Below, in pieces: positions 9,191-16,685 of a DNA stretch of 64,000 nucleotides. Within the stretch, counting starts at the first letter, position 1, and every line of letters begins with the position of its first letter. This DNA is from Olleya namhaensis (GTDB taxonomy: Bacteria; Bacteroidota; Bacteroidia; Flavobacteriales; Flavobacteriaceae): the NCBI RefSeq assembly GCF_900114005.1, contig NZ_FORM01000002.1:310001-374000 (forward strand), given 5' to 3'. The position numbers were made by a program, and so were the translations under genes. A model generated the notes under the pieces. The model did no database searches. It was not told the DNA's origin and worked only from the letters and a program-made list of their open reading frames with translations.

Positions 9191-9604
9191 ATGGGTATGT
9201 TAAAAACCATTTGTTACAAAAGCGATGTCAATAAGACACTACAACTCTTGGAGTTTGAAGCTTTATTTAATCAAACACAATTAAAAAACGACAGTCATAA
9301 TATTACTGGGTTTTTAGTTAAAAGAAACGATGTGTTTTTTCAGGTATTAGAAGGTAACCCAATAATTATAGACACTGTTTACGAGGACATAAAAAAAGAC
9401 CGTAGACACTCCAATATTACTGAGTTTTTAAACACGTCTATCCCACAATTAAGTTTTAAAACGTTTGACATAGGTTATTCTGTTATTAAGGATGTTGACA
9501 CACTTTATAGCTTACAACAGTTTGTTGCCAATTTAAACCAGCAAAAACATGAAAACAGTCCATTGTTTTTAGAAATAATTGAAGGCCTATTAAGTGACCA
9601 CTAA
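9191..9604 (+). CDS. BLUF-domain blue-light photosensor (FAD-binding)
   Basis: The whole 137-residue protein is one BLUF domain plus a short helical tail. The three residues that bind and photo-switch the flavin are in place: Tyr9 (ICYKS), Asn33 (five residues before ITG) and Gln51 (FFQVLEG). The usual DRRH motif follows at 70-73. BLUF domains bind FAD and rearrange the Tyr-Gln hydrogen bond in blue light. The later WSMGF-type motif is replaced here by FDIGY (residues 92-96), so the semi-conserved Trp and Met are Phe and Ile. No output domain is fused, so signalling must go through a partner protein. It is a single gene between rpoD and rpe. Confidence 0.85.
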   Translation: MGMLKTICYKSDVNKTLQLLEFEALFNQTQLKNDSHNITGFLVKRNDVFFQVLEGNPIIIDTVYEDIKKDRRHSNITEFLNTSIPQLSFKTFDIGYSVIKDVDTLYSLQQFVANLNQQKHENSPLFLEIIEGLLSDH

Positions 9605-9614
9605 TAAAAAACCT

Positions 9615-9622
9615 TAGCTTTG
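9615..9622 (+). promoter_or_regulatory. Candidate -7 box for rpe
   Basis: TAGCTTTG matches the Bacteroidota TAnnTTTG consensus and lies 25 bases before the rpe ATG. No TTTG is found at the expected -33 spacing. Confidence 0.4.
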
Positions 9623-9646
9623 TAAAAACAACACAAAACTAAAAAA

Positions 9647-10309
9647 ATGTCTTCAAAATTAATTGCTCCGTCAATGCTCGCTGCCGATTTTGGTAACCTG
9701 CAACGCGACACAGAAATGGTAAATAATAGTGATGCCGACTGGTTTCATATTGATGTTATGGATGGTCACTTTGTACCAAACATATCTTACGGAATGCCGG
9801 TAATTGCTGCCATAAAAAAACATGCTAAAAAGCCTTTAGACGTCCATTTAATGATTGAAAAGCCAGAGCGCTACATTGAGGAGTTTGCAAAGGTTGGTGC
9901 AGATATAATTACTGTACATCATGAGTCTACAGTCCATTTACACCGTACTTTAAGACAAATTAAAGATGCTGGTTGTAAAGCTGGTATTGTTCTTAACTTA
10001 ACAACACCTATATCCGTTTTAGAGGATATTTTACCAGAATGTTATATGGTGCTACTAATGTCTATCAATCCTGGATTTGGTGGTCAAAAATTTGAAGAAA
10101 TCACTTATCAACGCGTTAAAAAATTGCGCAAAATGATTGATGAGCAAGGTCTTGACACTAAAATTGAAATTGATGGTGGTGTTACTGATAAAAACATTAA
10201 AAAACTTGTAGAAGCAGGTGCTGATGTTTTTGTAGCTGGTAGTCATGTTTTTAAAAGTGACAATCAAACCGAAACTATAAAAAACCTTAAAGCATTAGCT
10301 AACAGTTAA
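9647..10309 (+). CDS. rpe: Ribulose-phosphate 3-epimerase
   Basis: This TIM-barrel enzyme interconverts ribulose 5-phosphate and xylulose 5-phosphate in the pentose phosphate pathway (cytosol). The 220-residue length is standard. The start motif IAPSMLAADF is present, and the four metal ligands are visible: His34 and Asp36 (FHIDVMDGHF), His67 (DVHLMI) and Asp176 (EIDGGV). Asp36 and Asp176 are also the catalytic acid/base pair. Phosphate-binding loops NPGFGGQ and the AGSHVF segment are intact. It is a single gene followed by a strong terminator shared with the convergent CBS gene. Confidence 0.96.
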   Translation: MSSKLIAPSMLAADFGNLQRDTEMVNNSDADWFHIDVMDGHFVPNISYGMPVIAAIKKHAKKPLDVHLMIEKPERYIEEFAKVGADIITVHHESTVHLHRTLRQIKDAGCKAGIVLNLTTPISVLEDILPECYMVLLMSINPGFGGQKFEEITYQRVKKLRKMIDEQGLDTKIEIDGGVTDKNIKKLVEAGADVFVAGSHVFKSDNQTETIKNLKALANS

Positions 10310-10314
10310 AATAT

Positions 10315-10343
10315 AAAAAGGCTCCAAAATATGGAGCCTTTTT
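10315..10343. terminator. Bidirectional intrinsic terminator
   Basis: AAAAAGGCTCCA (10315-10326) pairs perfectly with TGGAGCCTTTTT (10332-10343). It lies between convergent rpe and the CBS-domain gene. Confidence 0.9.
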
Positions 10344-10369
10344 TTAATTACTTAATTAATATATTATCC

Positions 10370-10789
10370 CTAAAACTGATTGATTAAGTAATTAATTAAA
10401 TCTGTTGTAGTAACAATACCAACCAAAACGTTATTATCTACAACAGGCAATGCGTGAAATTCTTTTTTTGCTAGTAATTGAGCAACTTCTTTAATTGTGG
10501 TGCTACTAGATACACTTACCAGGTTTTTTGCCATTACCTGCTCTATTGTAAACATGTTATAGACCACACTTTCTACATCCACAGCATAATCGTCCGCAGC
10601 ATCTGCAAAACTAATTCTAAGTAAGTCTGTGTAACTTAACATACCAATTATTTGATCTCCACTAACCACAGGAATATGTCTTATGTTATGGGCTTTAAAT
10701 AATTTTTCTGCTTGTTCTAGATCGTCAGTCTTATTTAAAGCAATGACATCACTTGTCATAATCTCTGATATTGGTGTTCTTTTTTTCAT
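10370..10789 (-). CDS. CBS-pair protein
   Basis: The 139-residue protein consists only of two CBS motifs. The first spans about residues 8-62 (ISEIMTSDVIAL, ending IIGMLSYTDLLRI); the second spans about 78-137 (EQVMAKNLVSVS, ending LVGIVTTTDLINYL). Such stand-alone CBS pairs (Bateman modules) usually bind adenine nucleotides or S-adenosylmethionine and regulate another protein. No effector domain is attached, so the target is unknown. The start ATG at 10789 is the first in frame. It is convergent with rpe and shares its terminator. Confidence 0.85.
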   Translation of the reverse strand: MKKRTPISEIMTSDVIALNKTDDLEQAEKLFKAHNIRHIPVVSGDQIIGMLSYTDLLRISFADAADDYAVDVESVVYNMFTIEQVMAKNLVSVSSSTTIKEVAQLLAKKEFHALPVVDNNVLVGIVTTTDLINYLINQF

Positions 10790-10867
10790 GGTGATAGCTT
10801 TTATTTATACCTTAAAGTTAGGATTAATAGCGCTAAATAAACATGATAAAAGTCAGTAGAAATAGAA

Positions 10868-11749
10868 TTAATATCCTGAGAAATTAAAATTAAGCATGCG
10901 CTTTACTTTATTATAGATTTCTGGAAATTGGGATTTAAATGCTTTTGGAGTTTCGATAAAATTTTCGATCAAGACTGCAATAAATTCGAAGTCATTTGTA
11001 AAGGCGTAATCTCTAAAATATTCAGATTGTTTAATTTTGTTTTTATAGTTACTGTCTGCATTAATAAAATCCGTTACCTCTTGTAATCCGCTCAGAAACA
11101 AATAAGACGACACACTATTTTTATACCCCGTTTTTAAAGCACTTAAATGTATGGCGTGAATAAACTCATGAATCCCTAAGTTTATATTATCGTCTTCTAT
11201 TTTATAACCGATTAAAAAATCTTCCCACGAGAATATTACCGCTTTAAAACCCGGATTAAAGTGTCCTTTATGATGCGCTTTATCCAGGTTAGAGTAAAAG
11301 CTAGAGGGATAAACTAATATTTTATCTACTAATTTGATGGCATAAACACGATATCCAAAGGTTAACATTATTGCTGTAGCAGAAATTAAAACACGTTGTT
11401 GTTCTGTAATAACTAAATCTTCCTTACCAATAAATTCCGTAGTACTTAAAAATTTATGAACTCGATGTCTAAAATAACGTTGCTCTTTAGAGTTTAGCGA
11501 CTTATAAAAACTAAATTCTGTATCAAGAATATGTTTCTGTTTAGGGCTTAAATCTCTTATACGAAAGTAAAAATGTCTAAATAAAGGTTTACCTCCAATA
11601 TAATCTACATAGATACTTTCTATTAAATTGAAAAACCAAACAAGAGCTCCAACCACAACTACAATAGATAATATAATAGCAAGACCACCAATCACGTATT
11701 TATCGATCAAGGGGTTTTCTTGTAATTCTGTAGAAACGTGTTGAAGCAT
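10868..11749 (-). CDS. MtfA-like (peptidase family M90) zinc metallopeptidase, membrane-anchored
   Basis: Residues 17-41 form a membrane helix (IGGLAIILSIVVVVGALVWFF). The rest is a soluble zincin domain with the HExxH zinc motif at 194-198 (HEFIH) and an acidic third-ligand candidate in the downstream NDFEFIAVLIENF segment. This layout matches the MtfA/M90 group, whose E. coli member binds the Mlc repressor and has aminopeptidase activity. Whether that role holds here is unknown. The start is 12 bases after the glpD stop, so the two genes probably share a transcript. Confidence 0.75.
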   Translation of the reverse strand: MLQHVSTELQENPLIDKYVIGGLAIILSIVVVVGALVWFFNLIESIYVDYIGGKPLFRHFYFRIRDLSPKQKHILDTEFSFYKSLNSKEQRYFRHRVHKFLSTTEFIGKEDLVITEQQRVLISATAIMLTFGYRVYAIKLVDKILVYPSSFYSNLDKAHHKGHFNPGFKAVIFSWEDFLIGYKIEDDNINLGIHEFIHAIHLSALKTGYKNSVSSYLFLSGLQEVTDFINADSNYKNKIKQSEYFRDYAFTNDFEFIAVLIENFIETPKAFKSQFPEIYNKVKRMLNFNFSGY

Positions 11750-11761
11750 ATGAAGTAAATC

Positions 11762-13327
11762 TTATTTTAAAACGTATTGTTCTGCCATCTTCACAAAGTC
11801 AGAAATTTGTTCATCTTTCCATGCTGCTGTTTGATTTAATTCTTCTCTAATAAGCTCTCCAACCAATGGTGCAATTTCTATAGCTGCTTTAGCATCTAAA
11901 AACAAAACACGAACCCGTCTAGCAAGCACATCATCAATAGTTCTAGCCATTTCATTTCTTACAGCCAAAACAACTTCCGCCTTTGTAAATTGTAAACGTG
12001 GATGTAAGCGTGCTGATAAGTCTGGATTTTCTGTAATTAAATCTGCAATAAGTGTTTGATCTGTTCCATAAATATATAAATGATTGGATCTATCCACTAT
12101 CCCATTTGCACCATGTATTAGCAAGTCTTTTGTTTTACATTTTAATTTTGGCAACTTTTTAAGTGCGATTACTTTATTAATAGTATCCTGCGCCATTCTC
12201 CTATAGGTCGTCCATTTTCCTCCAGTAATTGTAATCAATCCAGAAGATGACACGATAATTTTATGGCTTCGTGAAATTTCTTTTGTTTTTTCAGAATTAT
12301 CCTTTGGAGCAGCCAATGGTCTTAGTCCTGCAAAAATGCTAAGCACATCTTTTCTAGTTGCCTTTTTATTTAAATATTTATTTGCTGTTTGAAGAATAAA
12401 GTCAATTTCTTGCTCTAATGGTTTGGGTTCTAAACTATGGCTATCTAATAAAGTATCTGTAGTACCAACCACAACTTTATTATGCCAAGGCACCAAAAAT
12501 AACACCCGACCATCCTCTGTTTTAGGAATCATGATAGCATCATTACCTGGTAAATAAGATTTATCAAAAACTAAATGAATCCCTTGACTAGGTCGTATAG
12601 ACGTTTTAGCACTTATATTATCCATTTTTAATACTGCATCAGAGAACACACCTGTGGCATTAATGACAACTGCTGCATTTAGCTTGTATTCTAATCCCGA
12701 CTCTGTATCTTTTGCAACAACACCGTTAATCTTACCATCCGTATTTTTGAGTAACGTATTTACCTTAAAATGATTTAAAACAGTTGCTCCGTTTTCAATA
12801 CAACTTTGTGCGATATTAATAGCTAATCTAGCATCATCAAATTGCCCATCGTAATACACGACACCTCCTTTTAATTTATCGCTTTTTAAGGTTGATAACC
12901 GGGATACCGTTTCTGACTTATTAATCCTTGTAGATTTTCCAAAACTTAACTTACCAGATAATAGATCGTACACTTTTAATCCAAGCGTATAAAAAGCGGA
13001 ATCAAACCATCTATAATTAGGTATAATAAAGGACTGCTTGCTTACTAAGTGAGAAGCATTTTTTAACATCAAACCTCTTTCATATAAAGCCTCACGTACT
13101 AAATCCACATGTCCTTGTGCTAAATATCTAACACCGCCATGTACTAGTTTTGTGCTTCGGCTAGAGGTTCCTTTTGCAAAATCCACCTGTTCCAACAATA
13201 AGGTCTTATAACCTCTTGTTGCGGCGTCCAATGCAACACCCAATCCTGTTGCGCCACCACCAATAATAATGACGTCCCAATTTGGATTAGATTTGACCTG
13301 GTTTACTAAAGTTTCTCTGTTAAACAT
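11762..13327 (-). CDS. glpD: Glycerol-3-phosphate dehydrogenase, FAD-dependent
   Basis: This enzyme oxidises sn-glycerol 3-phosphate to dihydroxyacetone phosphate at the membrane and passes electrons to the quinone pool. The N-terminal Rossmann motif GGGATGLG sits in the segment DVIIIGGGATGLGVALDAAT. FAD and substrate motifs follow: SSRSTKLVHGGVRYL, GVVYYDGQFDDAR and the late TGGKWTTYR. The C-terminal helical domain (DAKAAIEIAPLV) is complete. The frame opens at 13357, but I place the start at 13327 (MFNRETL), because a TATATTTG promoter box at 13355-13362 would otherwise overlap the coding sequence. Confidence 0.93.
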   Translation of the reverse strand: MFNRETLVNQVKSNPNWDVIIIGGGATGLGVALDAATRGYKTLLLEQVDFAKGTSSRSTKLVHGGVRYLAQGHVDLVREALYERGLMLKNASHLVSKQSFIIPNYRWFDSAFYTLGLKVYDLLSGKLSFGKSTRINKSETVSRLSTLKSDKLKGGVVYYDGQFDDARLAINIAQSCIENGATVLNHFKVNTLLKNTDGKINGVVAKDTESGLEYKLNAAVVINATGVFSDAVLKMDNISAKTSIRPSQGIHLVFDKSYLPGNDAIMIPKTEDGRVLFLVPWHNKVVVGTTDTLLDSHSLEPKPLEQEIDFILQTANKYLNKKATRKDVLSIFAGLRPLAAPKDNSEKTKEISRSHKIIVSSSGLITITGGKWTTYRRMAQDTINKVIALKKLPKLKCKTKDLLIHGANGIVDRSNHLYIYGTDQTLIADLITENPDLSARLHPRLQFTKAEVVLAVRNEMARTIDDVLARRVRVLFLDAKAAIEIAPLVGELIREELNQTAAWKDEQISDFVKMAEQYVLK

Positions 13328-13354
13328 CTTATAGTTAAAAATTACAATGTTTAC

Positions 13355-13362
13355 CAAATATA
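13355..13362 (-). promoter_or_regulatory. Candidate -7 box for glpD
   Basis: On the minus strand this reads TATATTTG, a full match to TAnnTTTG. It lies 27 bases before the preferred glpD start. The -33 TTTG is not obvious. Confidence 0.5.
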
Positions 13363-13448
13363 TAAAATACCAACTGTTTATACGATAAACCTAAAAGAAG
13401 CTAAACAGATGAATTAAAACAATACTAAACTGGAAAATAAAAGACAAC

Positions 13449-13498
13449 AAAAAACCAGAACTAATATTGAATACACTCAACTTTAACTCTGGTTTTTT
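13449..13498. terminator. Terminator-like inverted repeat upstream of glpD
   Basis: AAAAAACCAGA (13449-13459) and TCTGGTTTTTT (13488-13498) are perfect 11-base arms with a 28-base loop. It would stop readthrough on the minus strand from tRNA-Arg and the repeat array before it reaches glpD. The rest of the gene-free stretch 13363-13572 shows nothing else I can name. Confidence 0.5.
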
Positions 13499-13572
13499 AT
13501 GTTTATTGTTGACCTCGAGAGGATTACTAACTGACCTAAAAAATGCCCTTTGAAAATTAAAAATACTTATTT

Positions 13573-13893
13573 ACAAATTCAAGCGAGCTTGATTGGACTT
13601 ACCCAATAGATTACTTCGCTACGCTACGTGATCCTCAAAGCTCAGCTTTGAAAATAAAAAAGTTGCACTTACAAATTCAAGCGAGCTTGATTTGACAATC
13701 CGAAGGGATTACTCCGCTGCGCTACGTGATCCTCAAAGCTCAGCTTTGAAAATAAAAAAGTTGCACTTACAAATTCAAGCGAGCTTGATTTGACAATCCG
13801 AAGGGATTACTCCGCTGCGCTACGTGATCCTCAAAGCTCAGCTTTGAAAATAAAAAAGTTGCACTTACAAATTCAAGCGAGCTTGATTTGACA
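13573..13893. repeat. 98-bp tandem repeat array (three units plus a partial fourth)
   Basis: The motif ACAAATTCAAGCGAGCTTGA starts at 13573, 13671, 13769 and 13867, a constant period of 98 bases. Units 2 and 3 are essentially identical; unit 1 has diverged in its middle, and unit 4 is truncated after 27 bases. Each full unit holds two small dyads, TCAAGC-GA-GCTTGA and TCAAAGCT-C-AGCTTTGA, plus AAAAAAGTTGCA, one arm of the tRNA-Arg terminator. There is no open reading frame of note. The array explains most of the gene-free space between glpD and tRNA-Arg. Confidence 0.95.
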
Positions 13894-13905
13894 TGCAACT
13901 TTTTT
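13852..13905 (-). terminator. Terminator of the yqeY/tRNA-Arg transcript, merged with the repeat array
   Basis: TGCAACTTTTTT (13894-13905) and AAAAAAGTTGCA (13852-13863) are perfect 12-base arms. The 30-base loop itself holds the TCAAGC/GCTTGA dyad. Read on the minus strand, the stem ends in a run of T. It starts 10 bases after the tRNA 3' end. Confidence 0.7.
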
Positions 13906-13914
13906 ATTTATTCG

Positions 13915-13988
13915 TGACCCCGAAGGGATTCGAACCCCCAACCATCAGAGCCGAAATCTGACATTCTATCCAGTTGAACTACGAGGCC
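13915..13988 (-). tRNA. tRNA-Arg (anticodon UCG)
   Basis: The minus strand folds as a 74-base cloverleaf. The acceptor stem GGCCTCG pairs with CGGGGTC (two G-U pairs) and has discriminator A. The anticodon stem TCAGA/TCTGA encloses the loop TTTCGGC, giving anticodon TCG, which reads CGA. The T loop is TTCGAAT with stem GGGGG/CCCTT. The 3' CCA is not encoded. The 5' end is only 7 bases after the yqeY stop codon, so the tRNA may be processed from a yqeY transcript. Confidence 0.93.
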
Positions 13989-13995
13989 TAACTTA

Positions 13996-14445
13996 TTAAG
14001 ACAATTTAGCCTTTACAATAGTAGAAATTGTTTTTCCGTCCGCCTTACCAGCTAATTCACCACTAACCATTCCCATGACTTTACCCATGTCTTTCATACC
14101 TTCTGCTCCTGTTTTAGCTATTACAGCCTCAACCACTTTAGCAACATCCTCATCACTCATAGCTTCTGGTAAAAATTGAGAGATTACTTCAGCTTCAGCT
14201 AATTCTGGAGTCGCTAAATCCTCACGCCCTTGCTCTAAGAATATAGCAGCACTATCTTTACGTTGCTTTACTTGCTTTTGAAGTATTTTAAGTTCTTGCT
14301 CTTCTGTTAACTCTTCTTTTGCACCATTTTCTGTTTGTGCTAATAATATAGCTGACTTAACCGCTCTTAATGCTGTTAGCGCAACTGTATTTTTACTTTT
14401 CATTGCCACCTTTAAGGCTGTCATTATATCTGTAGATAAACTCAT
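13996..14445 (-). CDS. yqeY: YqeY/GatB-like domain protein
   Basis: The 149-residue all-helical protein belongs to the YqeY family, related to the tail domain of the GatB amidotransferase subunit. Recognisable blocks are the N-terminal ALTALRAVKSAIL, the charged KQVKQRKDSAAIFLEQGR and FLPEAMSDEDV, followed by GKVMGMVSGELAGKADGK. The molecular role is not settled; a link to tRNA-dependent amidation or aminoacylation has been proposed for the family. Lying directly before tRNA-Arg is suggestive but unproven. It follows the ftsZ terminator and so probably has its own promoter; a weak TATCTTCG box lies at 14470-14477 on the minus strand. Confidence 0.85.
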   Translation of the reverse strand: MSLSTDIMTALKVAMKSKNTVALTALRAVKSAILLAQTENGAKEELTEEQELKILQKQVKQRKDSAAIFLEQGREDLATPELAEAEVISQFLPEAMSDEDVAKVVEAVIAKTGAEGMKDMGKVMGMVSGELAGKADGKTISTIVKAKLS

Positions 14446-14536
14446 CTTTTTTATGTTTTATTTGAGCTACGAAGATAATAAATAGTATTTAGTTTACTGT
14501 TTATAAGTCTCACGGAGCAGTTACTTATTTATGGTT

Positions 14537-14573
14537 AAAAAAACCCGAGAAGTTTGAGGGAACTTTTCGGGTT
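14537..14573 (-). terminator. Terminator of the dcw operon after ftsZ
   Basis: AACCCGAGAAGTT (14542-14554) pairs with AACTTTTCGGGTT (14561-14573) with one wobble. On the minus strand the stem is followed by seven T (14543-14537). Confidence 0.85.
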
Positions 14574-14652
14574 AGAAATGGATTAATATAATTTATTAGT
14601 CCTGCTATTAAATAGGTTTAATACTAATAATCTTTATTAATTATGATTGGTA

Positions 14653-16617
14653 TTAATCTACATTATCATGTAGGAAAGAATTATTACTTCTTAACTGAAT
14701 ATCATCATTATCATCTACACCTAAAGAGGTTCTAGAAATATTATTATCTGAAGAATGTTGACTATCATTAAGCTCTAAACCTTGACGTTTATAAGCTGGA
14801 ATTTTCTCAATATCTTCAATTTTAGAACTATTAAACTTGTGGTTAAAGTTTTTCATTTTCTTTCTACGCTCATCTGCTCTACTTTTTAGTAATTCAGATA
14901 TTGGCGTATTCATTGGATCTACTTCTGCATCTGCATCAACTTCAACCGCTTCAGCTTCTACTTGTTTTCTTTCAAAAACAACTTCTTTATCAACCTCAAC
15001 TTTTGGTTCTGCTACTTTATTTATTGTAGACTCTGCCTCAATATAATCATCTAAAGCATATCTTACTTCTCCTTTTTCCGAGTTTTCAGTTACAGGAATA
15101 ACTTCAACAAAATCGTTAACTTCCATGTTATTGATATCGTCTGACAAATTCATTATAACCGGAGCTTCTTCTTCAACAATAGTTTCTACTACTGGTTCTG
15201 ATAAAGGCATGTCAAAGCTTAAAGTAATTTGTTGTTTTTTATCTTCTTCAACTTTAACAACTTCAATATTATTAACATTAGAATCTATAATATTAAATTC
15301 TTCTGTCTCATCAATCACCACGTCTACTTCGCTGTACTTAACGTCAATATTTTTTATAAACTCGCTAGTAGGAATTAAATCTAAATCTTGGTAACTGTTG
15401 TTTTTAGGCTTATTAACTTGTGTGATTTCGATATCAGATAAATCTTCTTCATCTAAATCTAATGTATGTTTAACAATAGCTTGAGGTGCTTCTTTTTTAT
15501 CTTCTAACTCTATTGTAGGCATGATTATAGTAGGTTCTTTTTCTTTTCCTGTTAAATCTTGCTCCATGTTTTGGTCATCTTCCAAAGCATGAATTACCTT
15601 TTTAGTTTCTGTATTACTTATCTCGTTTTGTTGTTCTACATCAAAGCCTGTAGCTATAATTGTTACAGCAATAGACTCTTCAAGGTTATCATCCTCTCCA
15701 ACTCCCATAATAATGTTTGCACCGTGACCCGCTTCATTTTGAATATGATCATTGATTTCTCCTATTTCATCAATAGTAATTTCCTGAGCACCAGAAACGA
15801 TTAGCAACAATACGTTTTTAGCTCCAGTAATTTTATTATCGTTTAATAAAGGTGAATCTAATGCTTTAGATATTGCTTCATGTGCACGATTTTGACCTGA
15901 TGCAGAAGCAGATCCCATAATAGCAGTACCGCTATTACTTAGGACTGTTTTAGCATCACGTAAATCAATGTTTTGTGTGTAATGGTGTGTTATTACCTCT
16001 GCAATACCACGGGCAGCAGTAGATAATACTTCGTCAGCTTTAGAGAAACCGGCTTTAAAACCTAGGTTTCCGTATACTTCACGAAGTTTGTTATTATTAA
16101 TAACTACTAAAGAATCTACTTCTCTACGTAATTTTTCAATCCCTTCTTGGGCTTGTTGGTTTCTCATTTTACCTTCAAACTGAAAAGGCATTGTTACAAT
16201 ACCAACCGTTAAAATGTCTAAATCCTTAGCCATTTTAGCAATAATTGGTGCTGCACCTGTACCTGTTCCACCACCCATACCTGCTGTGATAAAAATCATT
16301 TTGGTATTAGTATCCAACATGCGTTGAAGATCGTCAAAACTTTCTACAGCTGACTGCTCTCCTACATCTGGATTAGCTCCTGCCCCTAACCCTTCGGTTA
16401 AATTAAGACCTAATTGGATTTTGTTTGGTACACCACTGTTTTGTAAGGCTTGCGCATCTGTATTACAGATTACAAAATCCACCCCTTTTATTCCTTGAAG
16501 AAACATGTGGTTAATAGCGTTACTACCTCCTCCACCTACACCAATGACTTTAATCACATTGGATTGGTTTTTTGGAAGGTCGAATGATATGTTTTCGAAT
16601 TCGTTGTTGCTGCTCAT
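14653..16617 (-). CDS. ftsZ: Cell division protein FtsZ, with long acidic C-terminal linker
   Basis: This tubulin-like GTPase forms the division ring. Residues 20-330 are the GTPase and polymerisation core, with signature GGGTGTG at 115-121 and the T7 loop NIDLRD that completes the neighbour's active site. From about residue 335 to 600 there is an acidic, low-complexity linker. The conserved partner-binding peptide IPAYKRQ is at 606-612. At 654 residues it is far longer than the roughly 380 of E. coli FtsZ, and the conserved peptide is followed by 42 further residues instead of ending the protein. It is the last dcw gene, followed by a terminator. Confidence 0.97.
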   Translation of the reverse strand: MSSNNEFENISFDLPKNQSNVIKVIGVGGGGSNAINHMFLQGIKGVDFVICNTDAQALQNSGVPNKIQLGLNLTEGLGAGANPDVGEQSAVESFDDLQRMLDTNTKMIFITAGMGGGTGTGAAPIIAKMAKDLDILTVGIVTMPFQFEGKMRNQQAQEGIEKLRREVDSLVVINNNKLREVYGNLGFKAGFSKADEVLSTAARGIAEVITHHYTQNIDLRDAKTVLSNSGTAIMGSASASGQNRAHEAISKALDSPLLNDNKITGAKNVLLLIVSGAQEITIDEIGEINDHIQNEAGHGANIIMGVGEDDNLEESIAVTIIATGFDVEQQNEISNTETKKVIHALEDDQNMEQDLTGKEKEPTIIMPTIELEDKKEAPQAIVKHTLDLDEEDLSDIEITQVNKPKNNSYQDLDLIPTSEFIKNIDVKYSEVDVVIDETEEFNIIDSNVNNIEVVKVEEDKKQQITLSFDMPLSEPVVETIVEEEAPVIMNLSDDINNMEVNDFVEVIPVTENSEKGEVRYALDDYIEAESTINKVAEPKVEVDKEVVFERKQVEAEAVEVDADAEVDPMNTPISELLKSRADERRKKMKNFNHKFNSSKIEDIEKIPAYKRQGLELNDSQHSSDNNISRTSLGVDDNDDIQLRSNNSFLHDNVD

Positions 16618-16685
16618 AAATTCTATTTTACTGGATCAATTATTATTATTCTCGCGATACACACATCGCTTACTTTTTATTAAAA

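Noticed and set aside
13573-13893. CRISPR-like array
   Set aside because: The 98-base units follow each other without unique spacers and there is no cas gene, so it is a plain tandem repeat.
13358-13995. Integrative element or attachment site at tRNA-Arg
   Set aside because: No integrase, no long duplication of the tRNA 3' end, and the neighbouring genes are core genes.
14837-15394. Two plus-strand frames rich in Ser and Thr opposite ftsZ
   Set aside because: They are mirror frames of the acidic FtsZ linker and share its low complexity.
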